In this document: in pieces, positions 7,137-17,089 of the stretch
Layout of the letters: every line of letters begins with the position of its first letter
Position numbering within the stretch: the stretch's first letter is position 1
Source of the DNA: Vibrio renipiscarius
GTDB lineage: Bacteria > Pseudomonadota > Gammaproteobacteria > Enterobacterales > Vibrionaceae
Direction of reading: 5' to 3'
DNA: 64,000 nucleotides
Assembly: GCF_000827885.1 (NCBI RefSeq)
Contig: NZ_JTKH01000024.1
Coordinates: 1 to 64,000, forward strand
Notes under the pieces: generated by a model
What the model saw: the letters and a program-made list of their open reading frames with translations, nothing else
Told to the model about the DNA's origin: nothing
Databases searched by the model: none
Position numbers and translations under genes: made by a program

Positions 7137-8018
7137 CTATTCTTCCACTGAAACATCATACGTTTTACTGATTATTTGCGCTTGTTCGATAATAATTTTC
7201 CCTTGCCAACGGCGGTGTATCATCGAAACCGCTAAGACATAACGACCAGGCGTATAATTGTCATTAGGTAATGAGGTTGGATAGTCCGACTCGTAGTTTC
7301 CGCTCCACACTTGATTGTAGGTTTCGTCCACATAATCATAGAGCGTTGCATTTAACTTCGGTAATGGACAGTTGGGATTGAGTAAGGTGTGTTGTTCAAC
7401 TTGCCAGTGATCTTTGGATGCCCAGCGAACGGTCATATTGGGTTTTGGGTCATCAAGTATTAGCCAAGAACTCCATGACGCATTATCGTTAGTGACAATG
7501 TCGAGACGATAAAGGCCCATCGCCAGTTTGTTGTTGATGTTATAACGTTTGGAGTATGTCGCGATCCCAGATTGGTTGTTTTCACGCACGATTTCGAGTG
7601 TATTGTCACTTGAAATTGATTTATCGACCCAACGCATCAGGCTTATGTCTGCAATTTCTAAACTCGTTTGAACTTCAACCGTAGCACGAAATGCATCGCG
7701 TCCTGGGCTTTGAATTTCTGTTCGTTTAACCACAACCCCATTGAGCCACTCGGGAAGAGTTTTACTGTCGAGACTTTTACCACAATCAACTTCTAACGAT
7801 TGCAACAGCAATTCGTTAAGGTGTGGTTTCAACGTGACATTATCCTCGAGTTGCCAAACTTCCACCAACGAAGCCAACATCGCTTTGAGATCGCCGTTCA
7901 GTAGATGCTTATGGGTTTGAGTTAATGGGGAATTGCGATCAAACCAAGATAAGCCTTCTGCTGAAACAAAAGGAGCACTGGTTAGTGCTCCAATTAGTAG
8001 ACACGTTTTTAGCTTCAT
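7137..8018 (-). CDS. vxrC: DUF2861 periplasmic protein, VxrC equivalent
   Basis: 293 residues with a signal peptide (MKLKTCLLIGALTSAPFVSA) and a secreted domain of the DUF2861 type. The central and C-terminal portions look beta-rich (RYVLAVSMIHRRWQGKIIIE). Its start overlaps the end of vxrB by four bases, showing translational coupling to the response regulator. In V. cholerae the matching gene is part of the VxrABCDE system for cell-wall stress, type VI secretion and biofilm. The molecular role of VxrC is not known. Confidence 0.82.
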   Translation of the reverse strand: MKLKTCLLIGALTSAPFVSAEGLSWFDRNSPLTQTHKHLLNGDLKAMLASLVEVWQLEDNVTLKPHLNELLLQSLEVDCGKSLDSKTLPEWLNGVVVKRTEIQSPGRDAFRATVEVQTSLEIADISLMRWVDKSISSDNTLEIVRENNQSGIATYSKRYNINNKLAMGLYRLDIVTNDNASWSSWLILDDPKPNMTVRWASKDHWQVEQHTLLNPNCPLPKLNATLYDYVDETYNQVWSGNYESDYPTSLPNDNYTPGRYVLAVSMIHRRWQGKIIIEQAQIISKTYDVSVEE

Positions 8019-8674
8019 GCTTTCATCTTGTAGCCAACGCCTCGTAGCGTTTCGATTTCAAGACCTGGTAGTTTTTGACGTAACTGCAGGACGTGAGTAT
8101 CAACCGTACGCGTGGTTGGGAAATGGTTATAGCCCCAAACGTGATCGAGCAATTCATCGCGTGTAAACACTCGGCCCAAGTTACTCGCAAGGAACAACAA
8201 TAGATCAAACTCAGTTCGAGTTAGCGTAATTTGTTGTTCGTTGAAAAAGACTTCACGTGTGCTTTTATCAATCAGTAGATTGTCTGTTTTAACTTTCGTG
8301 TCATCTTGTTCTTGGTTATCTGGTGTTCTTAGCTGTGCACGAATACGCGCAAACAATTCTGCTTCGGCAAACGGCTTGGTCAAATAATCGTTCGCGCCTG
8401 AATCTAGGCCAGCCACTTTGTCTTTGACCGTCACAAGTGCGGTCAAAAGAATGACCGGAATATCTTTTAGTGTTTTCCAATGCGGCAATTGCGAAACGGA
8501 ATCGCCATCAGGCAGTTGGCGGTCAAGAATCACAAGATCTGACTTCATCCAATACTGTTCGACATCTGCAATTGTTTCGGCATGAAAGCACTCGTAACCG
8601 GCTTGCTCTAAGCTAACAAGTAATCCATCAGCAAGGTTTTTGTCGTCTTCAACGAGAAGCAGTGTCTGTTTCAC
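8015..8674 (-). CDS. vxrB: OmpR/PhoB-family response regulator VxrB (WigR)
   Basis: 219 residues. A receiver domain (1-120) with the acidic pocket VEDD, phosphorylation site Asp about 51 in LVILDRQLPDG, and the conserved Lys in YLTKPF is followed by a winged-helix domain ending DTHVLQLRQKLPG and LRGVGYKM. I chose GTG at 8672-8674, with GGAG seven bases upstream, over the ATG at 8710, which lies inside vxrA and lacks a site. It overlaps the end of vxrA by 26 bases. In V. cholerae this regulator activates peptidoglycan synthesis and T6SS genes. Confidence 0.92.
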   Translation of the reverse strand: MKQTLLLVEDDKNLADGLLVSLEQAGYECFHAETIADVEQYWMKSDLVILDRQLPDGDSVSQLPHWKTLKDIPVILLTALVTVKDKVAGLDSGANDYLTKPFAEAELFARIRAQLRTPDNQEQDDTKVKTDNLLIDKSTREVFFNEQQITLTRTEFDLLLFLASNLGRVFTRDELLDHVWGYNHFPTTRTVDTHVLQLRQKLPGLEIETLRGVGYKMKA

Positions 8675-10103
8675 AAGGTATCTCCAATATAAACTGAGTT
8701 GGCGGGCCAATAAGAGTCATTTTTCCTCCCATTCGGCCGACCATAGAGTCAACGATAGTTAAGCCCAAACCAAGACCGCTTTTACTCACAAAAGGTTTGC
8801 GCAATTGGCGCCAATCTTTCTGTGTTAAGGTTCCTTGGTCTATCACGCTGAACATTATTTTGTTTTTAGATGTCGTTACATCCAGTTTTACCGGTTTAAC
8901 TCCATATTTAACCGCATTTCGAATAAGATTGTCGATACAGTTACCTAGCCAGTACACATTCAGTTTGGCCGCAACATCCTGGTTGATGGCGAAATCGATT
9001 TGTGAACTGAACTCTTCTTCAATCTTATATTCTAACCATTCTTCAACCGACGGCACCCATTCCGAGGCCAACGGCTGATTGTCAGATTGTAAATAGTCTT
9101 TACTGGCTTCTGCTAATTGACGCAAGCGTCGTGAATCTTCACATAGTCGACGAAATTCATCATAAACCGTTTCAGGTAATCGCTCAAATTCACGCCTAAA
9201 TCCTTCGACAGTCAGCGATAGACTGGCAATCGGTGTTCTTAACTCATGCGTCAGTATTTGTAAAACTAGCATTCGGCTTTGCATATCGCGGCGTTTTGAG
9301 TTCCAACGATAGATAGACCAGCCAATCACCAATAATATATTGGCAATAACCAATGCGACCATGCCTATTTTCAGAATATTCGCGTGATCTTCAACATCCC
9401 AGCAAATATTGCCCCGTTGAACAAAACAAGTGTTTGAGGCATCACCAACAGAGAAACTCAGCCCCGCTTCGGTTACGTTTTTGCTCCACACCGATTCGGG
9501 ATAAACGTAGTAATTATCGTTTTTTCGTAACCACAAATCGCTTTCTTCAATAAACATACTCGCGCCAGAAATCAGCGCGATCATCGTTTCTTCGTCCATA
9601 CGCTGCAATCGCCCGAGCAACGTAGCACTTTCGGCGAGCGGTCGTTCTTTAATGTGCAAATACTGTTGAAGGTTTTCAAACTCTTCCGCATGCGTGACAA
9701 TGTAACGATTTGCGTATGTTCCCCCACCTGGGTGAATTAGGCTACTTCTCGCGAACCACTTTGAACTGAGCTTTGTTCCTTTACACATGGTTCGAGTGAA
9801 CACCAATGGTTCAGTCACCAAAGGGCTTAATGGGAGTTTTCCGGTGCACGTTTCCGAGAGTTGATATAAACGTTGAATGTCACGTAATGGATAATTCGAG
9901 GTTTGCGGCAGCATCGACTGTGGTGTTAACAAACGTGTTGGGTAGTCTGACTGCAGCACTCGTATATCATAAGATTCTGAGGCTTCTGACGTTTTAAATA
10001 AATTAACAAATGTATCAATACGTTCAGGTAGTGAATCAGCACGTGCCGTCATCGATATGAAGAACAAGGCTATTAACAGCGATTTGATGAATGTATTTTT
10101 CAA
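8649..10103 (-). CDS. vxrA: Sensor histidine kinase VxrA (WigK)
   Basis: 484 residues. It has a signal peptide, a periplasmic sensor of the DUF3404 type (about 24-243) with four Cys near 86, 107, 226 and 234 that could form two disulfides, and a membrane helix about 244-266. Then a HisKA domain with LTHELRTPIASL (His about 287) and a HATPase domain with NLIRNAVKYG and SGLGLGLTIV. The partner regulator overlaps its 3' end. The orthologous kinase responds to damage to cell-wall synthesis. A 200-bp gap upstream separates it from pntB and should hold its promoter. Confidence 0.92.
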   Translation of the reverse strand: MKNTFIKSLLIALFFISMTARADSLPERIDTFVNLFKTSEASESYDIRVLQSDYPTRLLTPQSMLPQTSNYPLRDIQRLYQLSETCTGKLPLSPLVTEPLVFTRTMCKGTKLSSKWFARSSLIHPGGGTYANRYIVTHAEEFENLQQYLHIKERPLAESATLLGRLQRMDEETMIALISGASMFIEESDLWLRKNDNYYVYPESVWSKNVTEAGLSFSVGDASNTCFVQRGNICWDVEDHANILKIGMVALVIANILLVIGWSIYRWNSKRRDMQSRMLVLQILTHELRTPIASLSLTVEGFRREFERLPETVYDEFRRLCEDSRRLRQLAEASKDYLQSDNQPLASEWVPSVEEWLEYKIEEEFSSQIDFAINQDVAAKLNVYWLGNCIDNLIRNAVKYGVKPVKLDVTTSKNKIMFSVIDQGTLTQKDWRQLRKPFVSKSGLGLGLTIVDSMVGRMGGKMTLIGPPTQFILEIPCETDTASR

Positions 10104-10224
10104 AGCAAAACTTATTAAATCAACTATTTACCACTACGATGCCCGATTATGGCAAAAATAGACATCAAATATGTAATATTCGTGTCAATTATGCATGTCG
10201 CTAATCAATCTCGAGCGCCAAATG

Positions 10225-10248
10225 ATAGCCAAAACAAGTCTTGGCTAT
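10225..10248. promoter_or_regulatory. Inverted repeat upstream of vxrA
   Basis: ATAGCCAA and TTGGCTAT flank an eight-base spacer, a perfect 8-bp dyad about 120 bp upstream of the vxrA start. No T-tract fits termination, so an operator is possible. No regulator can be named. Confidence 0.35.
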
Positions 10249-10251
10249 GTA

Positions 10252-10281
10252 TAAAAACAAAGAAGCCAGCATTACGCTGGC
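10252..10281 (-). terminator. Terminator after pntB
   Basis: GCCAGC-attac-GCTGGC at 10265-10281. On the minus strand it is followed by TTCTTTGTTTTTATA. It lies 22 bases past the pntB stop codon. Confidence 0.75.
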
Positions 10282-10302
10282 CTCTTGAATAATGTAGAAA
10301 GC

Positions 10303-11706
10303 TTATAGTGCTTTCGCGATCGCGTCTACACTCTCTTTCGCATCACCAAATAGCATTTGCGTGTTCTCTTTAAAGAACAATGGGTTTTGAACGCCCGCGT
10401 AACCCGTATTCATTGAACGCTTGAATACGATAACGTCTTTTGCGTTCCAAACTTCCAACACTGGCATACCAGCGATTGGACTATTTGGATCTTCTAGTGC
10501 AGCAGGGTTAACCGTATCGTTAGCACCAATCACCAATACGACGTCAGTTTTACCGAAGTCGTCATTGAGTTCGTCCATTTCAAGCACGATATCGTACGGT
10601 ACTTTCGCTTCTGCGAGTAGTACGTTCATATGACCAGGCAATCGACCCGCTACAGGGTGAATACCAAAGCGAACTTCAACACCTTGTGCGCGTAATTTTT
10701 CAGTGATCTCGTGAACTGGATATTGAGCTTGCGCTACTGCCATGCCGTATCCCGGAGTAATGATCACTGATTTTGCATTTTTCAGCATATCAGCAACCTC
10801 TTCCGCGTTTGTTTCACGATGCTCACCGTAATCTTCATCACTTGAGATCACGACTTCTTGACCAAAGCCACCCGCGATAACACTGATGAAGGAACGGTTC
10901 ATTGCTTTACACATGATGTAGGAAAGGATCGCACCTGACGAACCAACCAATGCACCGGTTACGATCAGAAGATCGTTCGCTAGCATGAAACCTGCTGCCG
11001 CCGCTGCCCAACCTGAGTAAGAGTTCAGCATGGATACCACGACTGGCATATCGGCGCCGCCGATTGAAGCCACAAGGTGGTAACCAAATACGAACGCAAT
11101 CAACGTCATTAAGATAAGGGCAAACATGCTGCCATCAGCTTTAACGAAATAGATCATAAGCAGCGTTGAAACTACGATCGCTGCCAAGTTCATTTTGTGT
11201 TTATGCGGAAGATTTAACGCAGAAGATGAAATCACACCACGCAGTTTGCCAAACGCAACGATTGAGCCCGTAAACGTAACGGCACCGATGAATACACCCA
11301 AGAACACTTCAACAAGGTGGATAACATGGTGAGCGTGAAGCTCTGCTGGTGAGATCAACGCCGCGTTCGCGATTGCAGGTGGATCGATGTAGCTGTTGTA
11401 ACCCACTAAAACCGCCGCCATACCTACAAAGCTGTGTAGGATAGCGACCAGTTCTGGCATCTCCGTCATTTCTACTTTCTTCGCGTAGAAAATACCGATT
11501 GAACCACCCACCACCATGGCGATGATAACCCATACCGTGCCGCTTGCTTCAGGATTGAAGATCGTAGCGATCAAAGCGATCGTCATACCCGCAATACCGT
11601 AATAGTTACCGGCGCGAGCTGATTCCTGCTTTGATAGCCCCGCAAGGCTCATGATAAAAAATAAGGCAGCAACAATGTAAGCTGCTTGTACTAGTCCTGC
11701 AGACAT
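10303..11706 (-). CDS. pntB: NAD(P) transhydrogenase subunit beta
   Basis: 467 residues, close to E. coli PntB (462). The N-terminal 280 residues contain eight or nine membrane helices (from [20 protein letters not shown]). The C-terminal domain III binds NADP(H): [15 protein letters not shown], then [20 protein letters not shown] and [14 protein letters not shown] are hallmark blocks. With PntA it forms the inner-membrane enzyme that uses the proton gradient to move hydride from NADH to NADP+, supplying NADPH. It starts 15 bases after pntA. Confidence 0.97.
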   Translation of the reverse strand: MSAGLVQAAYIVAALFFIMSLAGLSKQESARAGNYYGIAGMTIALIATIFNPEASGTVWVIIAMVVGGSIGIFYAKKVEMTEMPELVAILHSFVGMAAVLVGYNSYIDPPAIANAALISPAELHAHHVIHLVEVFLGVFIGAVTFTGSIVAFGKLRGVISSSALNLPHKHKMNLAAIVVSTLLMIYFVKADGSMFALILMTLIAFVFGYHLVASIGGADMPVVVSMLNSYSGWAAAAAGFMLANDLLIVTGALVGSSGAILSYIMCKAMNRSFISVIAGGFGQEVVISSDEDYGEHRETNAEEVADMLKNAKSVIITPGYGMAVAQAQYPVHEITEKLRAQGVEVRFGIHPVAGRLPGHMNVLLAEAKVPYDIVLEMDELNDDFGKTDVVLVIGANDTVNPAALEDPNSPIAGMPVLEVWNAKDVIVFKRSMNTGYAGVQNPLFFKENTQMLFGDAKESVDAIAKAL

Positions 11707-11721
11707 TCCTTGTAACTCCTA

Positions 11722-13266
11722 TTAGTTCTTACGGAACATTTCAAGCATGCGCTTGGTCACGGTAAACCCGCCAAAAATGTTGATGCTGGCAATCAGTACG
11801 GCAATGAAAGACAAGAATGTCACCACGCCATTTCCTTGACCGATTTGCAACAACGCACCGACAACGATAATACCGGAGATGGCATTCGTTACCGACATAA
11901 GAGGAGTATGTAGAGAGTGGCTGACATTCCAAACGACGTAGTAGCCCACCACACACGCCAAAACAAATACCGTAAAGTGTGCTAGGAATGAGGCAGGTGC
12001 GACAGACGCGATCCAACCAAATGCCGCTAATGCAGCGCCTAGACCAATCACTTTTTTGACTGGAGAAACAGGCTCGGCCTCTTTCTTCGCGGCTGGTTTT
12101 GGTGCAGCTTTTTGTTCTGGTTGTGCAGACACTTGAATCGGTGGCGCAGGCCACGTCACTTCACCTTCTTTCACAACGGTAACACCACGTAGAACCACAT
12201 CGTCAAAATCGATGTCAATGTTGCCGTCTTTCTCTTTGCAAAGCAGCTTCATTAGGTTAACGAGGTTCGTTGAGTACAACTGAGAAGATTGTGTCGGCAA
12301 ACGGCCAACCATATCAGTGTAACCGACAACTTTGACGCCATTCGCCGTAGTGATGACTTGATCCGCGACTGTGTATTCACAGTTACCACCGTTTGCCGCC
12401 GCAAGGTCAACGATCACACTGCCCGCTTTCATGCTGTCCACCATTTCTTTGGTGATAAGCTTAGGCGCTGGACGACCTGGGATAAGCGCGGTCGTTACAA
12501 TGATATCAACATCTTTTGCCTGTGCTGCGTAGAGCTCTGCCGCTTTCTTGTTGAAGTCATCCGACATTTCTTTGGCGTAGCCATCGCCAGAGCCTGAATT
12601 TTCTTGAAAATCAACTTCCAAGAACTCAGCGCCCATTGATTGCACTTGTTCTTTTACTTCTGGACGAACGTCAAACGCACGAACGATCGCGCCAAGGCTT
12701 CCCGCCGCACCGATAGCCGCAAGACCGGCAACACCAGCTCCAGCAACTAGCACTTTCGCTGGCGGTACTTTACCTGCAGCCGTAATTTGACCGGTAAAGA
12801 ATCGACCAAACTCATGCGCCGCTTCAACAACCGCACGATAACCCGCAATGTTTGCCATAGAAGATAAGGCATCGAGCGCTTGAGCACGAGAAATACGAGG
12901 AACGGCATCCATCGCCATTACATTGATGTTTTTGCTAGAAAGCTTTTCCATTAGCTCAGCATTTTGTGCCGGCCAAATGAAACTGACTAACGTTGCACCG
13001 TCTTGAAGCAGAGCAAATTCATCAATGCCACTATCCGCGATAGGTGCATTAACTTTAAAGATGATGTCTGACGACCAAGCCTCTTCAGCGGTGACAACTT
13101 TCGCACCAGCGGCTTCAAAAGCGGCATTATCGAAACTTGCTAACGCCCCAGCTTGAGATTCAACAACAACATCGAATCCTAATTTTATTAACTGCTCAAC
13201 CGACTTCGGCGATGCAGCCACTCGCGTTTCGCCTGCGAGCATTTCCTTTGGCACACCAATTTGCAT
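11722..13266 (-). CDS. pntA: NAD(P) transhydrogenase subunit alpha
   Basis: 514 residues (E. coli 510). Domain I resembles alanine dehydrogenase, beginning [20 protein letters not shown], with the NAD-binding Rossmann loop [23 protein letters not shown] near 170-192. A Pro/Ala/Lys-rich linker (about 385-405) leads to four membrane helices at the C-terminus. Together with PntB it forms the proton-translocating transhydrogenase. ATG start with AAGGA five bases upstream. The order pntAB followed by vxrA is that recalled for V. cholerae chromosome II. Confidence 0.97.
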   Translation of the reverse strand: MQIGVPKEMLAGETRVAASPKSVEQLIKLGFDVVVESQAGALASFDNAAFEAAGAKVVTAEEAWSSDIIFKVNAPIADSGIDEFALLQDGATLVSFIWPAQNAELMEKLSSKNINVMAMDAVPRISRAQALDALSSMANIAGYRAVVEAAHEFGRFFTGQITAAGKVPPAKVLVAGAGVAGLAAIGAAGSLGAIVRAFDVRPEVKEQVQSMGAEFLEVDFQENSGSGDGYAKEMSDDFNKKAAELYAAQAKDVDIIVTTALIPGRPAPKLITKEMVDSMKAGSVIVDLAAANGGNCEYTVADQVITTANGVKVVGYTDMVGRLPTQSSQLYSTNLVNLMKLLCKEKDGNIDIDFDDVVLRGVTVVKEGEVTWPAPPIQVSAQPEQKAAPKPAAKKEAEPVSPVKKVIGLGAALAAFGWIASVAPASFLAHFTVFVLACVVGYYVVWNVSHSLHTPLMSVTNAISGIIVVGALLQIGQGNGVVTFLSFIAVLIASINIFGGFTVTKRMLEMFRKN

Positions 13267-13499
13267 AGCTATTCCTTGACTATTGGCACAATGATTATTC
13301 TATTTTTATCTAACGGGTGTATGAAATACAAGCTTTTTGTAATAAAAATACTACGTTTCATTACATATAACCGAAAGTGATGACCTATTTTGCAATTTTG
13401 AGTGTAATGAAACAACACTCTTTTGCCTGAGCAGAGGTCAAACCAGATCGCAAAAAAGGGATAGATAAAACAGAAACTTACTTTTAAGTTAAAAAAAAA

Positions 13500-13527
13500 G
13501 AACCACCAGCATAGCCGCTAATGGTTC
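13500..13527 (-). terminator. Terminator after the HlyU-like gene
   Basis: GAACCA and TGGTTC arms enclose an inner AGC/GCT pairing. On the minus strand they are followed by nine T. It lies about 35 bases past the stop of the leftward HlyU-like gene. Confidence 0.8.
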
Positions 13528-13561
13528 TAAAATGTATGACATCCATCAATTACCGCAGGAT

Positions 13562-13840
13562 CTATTTGAAAATATCGGAGCCCATTTGATCAATAAACAT
13601 TTGTGCTTTCTTGAGCATAAATTCATCCGCATCACTCTTGCTGGAAAGCACATCTGAACGAATAAAACGATGGCTTTTCAGCTCACCGTCAATTTCTTTC
13701 TCAATGCGACCGGCAATGCGGTATTGGCCCGATTCTGCCATCGCTTCTTGGTAAATTTGATACCCTTTGTACTCAACAGGCTCTACCGGCAATGGTTGTT
13801 TGTTGGTCTTGCTACCAAATAAGCGAGAAAATAACCCCAC
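13562..13840 (-). CDS. HlyU family (PF10115-type) small protein
   Basis: 92 residues starting at GTG (13838-13840) with AAGGAG upstream. The sequence MGLFSRLFGSKTNKQPLPVE followed by PVEYKGYQIYQEAMAESGQY and HRFIRSDVLSSKSDADEFML fits the small conserved family labelled transcriptional activator HlyU. That label is shared with, but distinct from, the ArsR-type HlyU of V. cholerae. There is no obvious HTH, so a DNA-binding role is doubtful from the sequence alone. It is a single-gene unit with its own terminator. Confidence 0.75.
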   Translation of the reverse strand: MGLFSRLFGSKTNKQPLPVEPVEYKGYQIYQEAMAESGQYRIAGRIEKEIDGELKSHRFIRSDVLSSKSDADEFMLKKAQMFIDQMGSDIFK

Positions 13841-13931
13841 TTGAACTCCTTGGTTTATTCAGATTTAAGTTCGGCAAACTGAACGGAGTCTAAAACGGCT
13901 ATACGTTTTATCGCCCCATATTCAATTTACA

Positions 13932-14288
13932 CTATTTCGATACAATCGGTTTTTCGAACCACTCCAGCTCAGCGTCATCAAAACGAGTTTGGGGAAAAAT
14001 AACCGCAAACTGATCTTCACGCAGTGTGCGCCTATCGTCAGTGATCATCGATAACGCTGATTGCACTGCGGTACTCACATGCTGTTTTAATTTCAGTAGC
14101 CGCTCTTCTGATAGCGCAGCCAAAAAGTCAATATCATGCCGAATGTAAACCGGACGCAGTTGCATGAGCGTTAAACAAGCTAGGTCCGCGAGTTGTTCGT
14201 GATCAAAGTGGTCGACATACTCGCTTTTCGCCAGTTCATGCCCAACCAATACTTCCATATAATTATGAACATCTACACTGATTTGCAT
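13932..14288 (-). CDS. ComFB-like protein (late competence development family)
   Basis: 118 residues from ATG at 14286-14288, with GGAG eight bases upstream; GTG at 14297 is an alternative giving three more residues. The sequence ISVDVHNYMEVLVGHELAKS and CLTLMQLRPVYIRHDIDFLA matches the small helical ComFB family. In Bacillus the family is linked to competence. In other bacteria related proteins have been reported to bind cyclic dinucleotides. No competence genes are next to it. Function here is unproven. Confidence 0.75.
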   Translation of the reverse strand: MQISVDVHNYMEVLVGHELAKSEYVDHFDHEQLADLACLTLMQLRPVYIRHDIDFLAALSEERLLKLKQHVSTAVQSALSMITDDRRTLREDQFAVIFPQTRFDDAELEWFEKPIVSK

Positions 14289-14354
14289 TCGCTTCACTCC
14301 CTAACTTTCTTTTTCCAATACGCGCCGTTGGTAGCCTTTACACCCAGTCGCCAT

Positions 14355-15341
14355 TTAGTCTTGGTTAAAGAACAGCACAATACTGCCGCCTTTTAGCTTG
14401 CTACCGTAATTAAAACTCAAACCTAGGCCGATATTGTCGATCCAGCTTGATTCAAATGGCGGTGTCATTAACCAACCGACGGAGGATTCATAATAGTAAT
14501 GCGTGCCCATTGGTTCTTCAGTATCACCGCCAAGATCAATACGCTTAATACTGGCATAAAGAGACTGAACACTTCTTCCCCATTCCGTCATATTGTAAAA
14601 CGCTTTCACCCCATTGGCTAAATACCAACCTTGCGGATTCCCGACTTCACCGTAATTCGCCTCGCCCCATCCCCAACCATAATAGTAATGTGCCGCGCTT
14701 GTGGCATTCCAACTCCCCCAGCGGGTTTCATGGTTATATTTTAATTCGACATGAGGCTCTAGTGATGCCGCCCACGCAGTGGTATTAAAAACAACACCAT
14801 CAAGTGCGGGTTTAACATATTGCTCTGCAACATCGCTGTTGTAATCGTGTTCATTGCGAAAATGTTGTAGATGAACGCCTAATCCGGGCGTGATCTGCCA
14901 ACGATCTGATAATTGATACTGATAACGATAAGCAGCAAACCCACCTAATATCACCTCTCGTTGACTGTCATCTTTGTCGGTTGAGGCGATTTTTACATCT
15001 TGATCAGAAGCGAGTGCAGAAAGGCGGAAAAACAATTGTGATTTATGTAAGGCTTCTTCGTCACTGAGATCAATAGTGAAAGGCAAAGCCGTCACAGCAA
15101 AACGCTGTCTCAAATCGATCGAATCTGCCGAGCCTAAATCTTCATTCTCAATGTCCAACCATTCATTAGGGTCAAAATCATGTATGCCAAATGTCAGCAC
15201 ATCACTGTCAGTCATAACGATTGCGGCTGAAAATGCCTGCTCTAAATAGGTCTGTACTTCCGAATAACCATCACGAGCAACGGCGCTTGCGCTAATAAAA
15301 GTAAGCAGCGATGCGCCGACAGTAAGTATTAAAGGTTTCAT
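14355..15341 (-). CDS. Solitary outer-membrane autotransporter-like beta-barrel protein
   Basis: 328 residues with a signal peptide (MKPLILTVGASLLTFISASA) and many alternating amphipathic strands rich in Tyr and Trp, for example HYYYGWGWGEANYG. It ends in SIVLFFNQD. The size and pattern fit the solitary outer membrane autotransporter beta-barrel domain family of Vibrio, which has a barrel but no passenger domain. It lies 21 bases after the GGDEF gene in the same direction, so it may be cotranscribed and controlled with it. Function is unknown. Confidence 0.7.
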   Translation of the reverse strand: MKPLILTVGASLLTFISASAVARDGYSEVQTYLEQAFSAAIVMTDSDVLTFGIHDFDPNEWLDIENEDLGSADSIDLRQRFAVTALPFTIDLSDEEALHKSQLFFRLSALASDQDVKIASTDKDDSQREVILGGFAAYRYQYQLSDRWQITPGLGVHLQHFRNEHDYNSDVAEQYVKPALDGVVFNTTAWAASLEPHVELKYNHETRWGSWNATSAAHYYYGWGWGEANYGEVGNPQGWYLANGVKAFYNMTEWGRSVQSLYASIKRIDLGGDTEEPMGTHYYYESSVGWLMTPPFESSWIDNIGLGLSFNYGSKLKGGSIVLFFNQD

Positions 15342-15362
15342 AGTGTTCAGTAAGCAGAGTGT

Positions 15363-16319
15363 TTACGATTCTTGAAGTTCCATTGATGGGTCATAAACAA
15401 CGTAACGGTTTCTACCCTGATGCTTGGCTTGATACAACGCGCGATCGGCCATATGGTACAGCTGTTCTATGGTTTCATGCCCTGTTGGTCTTACACTTGC
15501 CACGCCTTGTGACACGGTCACATACTTGGAGACATGGCTGTATTCATGGCGTAGTTCGAGCTCATCCAAACGAGTTTTGATCCTTTGCGCATGAATCTCC
15601 GCTTGGTAGGCATCGTTATGCCCAAGCAAAACCACAAATTCTTCGCCGCCATAACGGCCGACAACTTCACCATTACGGACAAACAAATCATTGAGTGCCG
15701 TTGCGATTTCTATTAAGCAACGGTCCCCTTCAATGTGGCCATAATTGTCGTTGAATAGCTTAAAAAAGTCGACATCTAATAAGATCACCGTTAGAGGCAT
15801 TGAATGGCGACCATGAACAGAGATCATTTCTTGTAGTTTTTGATCAATATCGCGGCGGTTACGCACCTTGGTTAATCCGTCTTCACTGGCCAGTTTTTCC
15901 AACTCTTGGTTTGCTTTGGCAAGATCCGCTGATTTTTGATTCAATTGACGTCGCATAAAGGCAATACGCTGCATCGCGCTTAACTTGGCCTTTAATACCA
16001 GTTTATCGACCGGTTTAATGAGGTAGTCATCACCACCAGCATCAATCGCATCTGCTATCATTTGGGGAGCGTCATGACTGCTGAGGAAAATAATTGGAAT
16101 CCATTCTGGGAAGCGTTCGCGAATTTCGGCAGACACTTCAAAACCGTTCATATCCGGCATCGTAATATCGAGCAAAACGAGATCCGGCGAGAATTCAGGG
16201 TAACGCTCTATCGCTTCAACACCTGAAGCGGCCATTTCAACAATATGCCCCAACTGTTTGAGGCGAACGGCCAATTGCATGCGTTCCATCTGTACATCAT
16301 CGACCAACAATATTTTCAT
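15363..16319 (-). CDS. Response regulator with GGDEF diguanylate cyclase domain
   Basis: 318 residues from ATG at 16317-16319; an upstream ATG at 16355 has a poorer start region. The receiver domain (1-120) has LLVDD, the phosphorylation site in LVLLDITMPDMNG, and Lys in YLIKPVDK. A coiled segment (about 125-150) leads to a GGDEF domain with the intact active site GRYGGEEFVVLLG. It should make cyclic di-GMP from two GTP when activated by phosphorylation. The usual RxxD inhibitory site is not clear. No cognate kinase is adjacent. Confidence 0.9.
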   Translation of the reverse strand: MKILLVDDVQMERMQLAVRLKQLGHIVEMAASGVEAIERYPEFSPDLVLLDITMPDMNGFEVSAEIRERFPEWIPIIFLSSHDAPQMIADAIDAGGDDYLIKPVDKLVLKAKLSAMQRIAFMRRQLNQKSADLAKANQELEKLASEDGLTKVRNRRDIDQKLQEMISVHGRHSMPLTVILLDVDFFKLFNDNYGHIEGDRCLIEIATALNDLFVRNGEVVGRYGGEEFVVLLGHNDAYQAEIHAQRIKTRLDELELRHEYSHVSKYVTVSQGVASVRPTGHETIEQLYHMADRALYQAKHQGRNRYVVYDPSMELQES

Positions 16320-16484
16320 GGGAGAGCCTATTTTTTCGCGATTGCCTATTTGCATCTACAAACTACTCGTTAAATCAGTTGCTTAATAAGCATACGCTAG
16401 GTACTCGTATTCATCCACCGAGGTTGACATTTTTTCTAGAAAAACTAGCATAGCGCCGAAAATACATTAAAAAGAGAATATACT

Positions 16485-16922
16485 ATGTCTGACGTAACTC
16501 CGAATGAGAAAAAAATCGTCGATTTATCAACGATTTCAGCTGAACTTCGTCAAGTAATCGAATTTGACGGTGTACCAGAAGCAATGTACGAGATGGTTGT
16601 TTCTATCCACGAAGTTTCTGAAGAAGCAGTACGCGGTACATGGGATGAGCAGCCTAAGAGCGCGCAAAACATTCTTGATAACTTTGAGCAGTTCCACGCG
16701 CTAGTGTCTGTGAGCCAAGCGTTCGCAGGTATCAACGTAATGGAAGAGTTCCCAACACTGAACCTGCCAAAAGACATGACTGATGAGCAGAAAGATGACT
16801 ACCGTGCATCTTTGCTTGATGAAGTGCTTCACAACTGTGTTAAAGATATGGTTAAGCAGCTTAAAAAAGCACGTCGCGACCCTATCCTAAAACGTGACTT
16901 TACTGACGTATTTGCTAAATAA
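16485..16922 (+). CDS. DUF3069-type conserved Vibrio protein
   Basis: 145 residues, helical, acidic and cytoplasmic, beginning MSDVTPNEKKIVDLSTISAE and ending RRDPILKRDFTDVFAK. I recall this as the DUF3069 family of Vibrionaceae, of unknown function. It has AAAGAG upstream of the ATG and a strong terminator downstream, so it is a monocistronic unit. It diverges from the GGDEF gene across 165 bp. Confidence 0.75.
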   Translation: MSDVTPNEKKIVDLSTISAELRQVIEFDGVPEAMYEMVVSIHEVSEEAVRGTWDEQPKSAQNILDNFEQFHALVSVSQAFAGINVMEEFPTLNLPKDMTDEQKDDYRASLLDEVLHNCVKDMVKQLKKARRDPILKRDFTDVFAK

Positions 16923-16951
16923 CGTTCATCGTTATTGCTTAACGCAGTTAT

Positions 16952-16983
16952 AAATAACGCCGCATTTGCGGCGTTATTTTTAT
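16952..16983 (+). terminator. Terminator after the DUF3069 gene
   Basis: Perfect 12-bp stem AAATAACGCCGC/GCGGCGTTATTT with loop atTT and a T-rich 3' side. Confidence 0.92.
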
Positions 16984-17089
16984 CCAAAGATTGTTATGCT
17001 AAAAATTGTAAGAAAGAAACCACGGCAAAAGAATCATGAGAAATGAATCATGAAAGAAAAGTCATGATAAAAGCCTAATGAGACCAAGC

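Noticed and set aside
8675..8710. 12-residue upstream start of VxrB
   Set aside because: It lies inside vxrA without a ribosome site; GTG at 8674 has GGAG and fits the receiver domain start.
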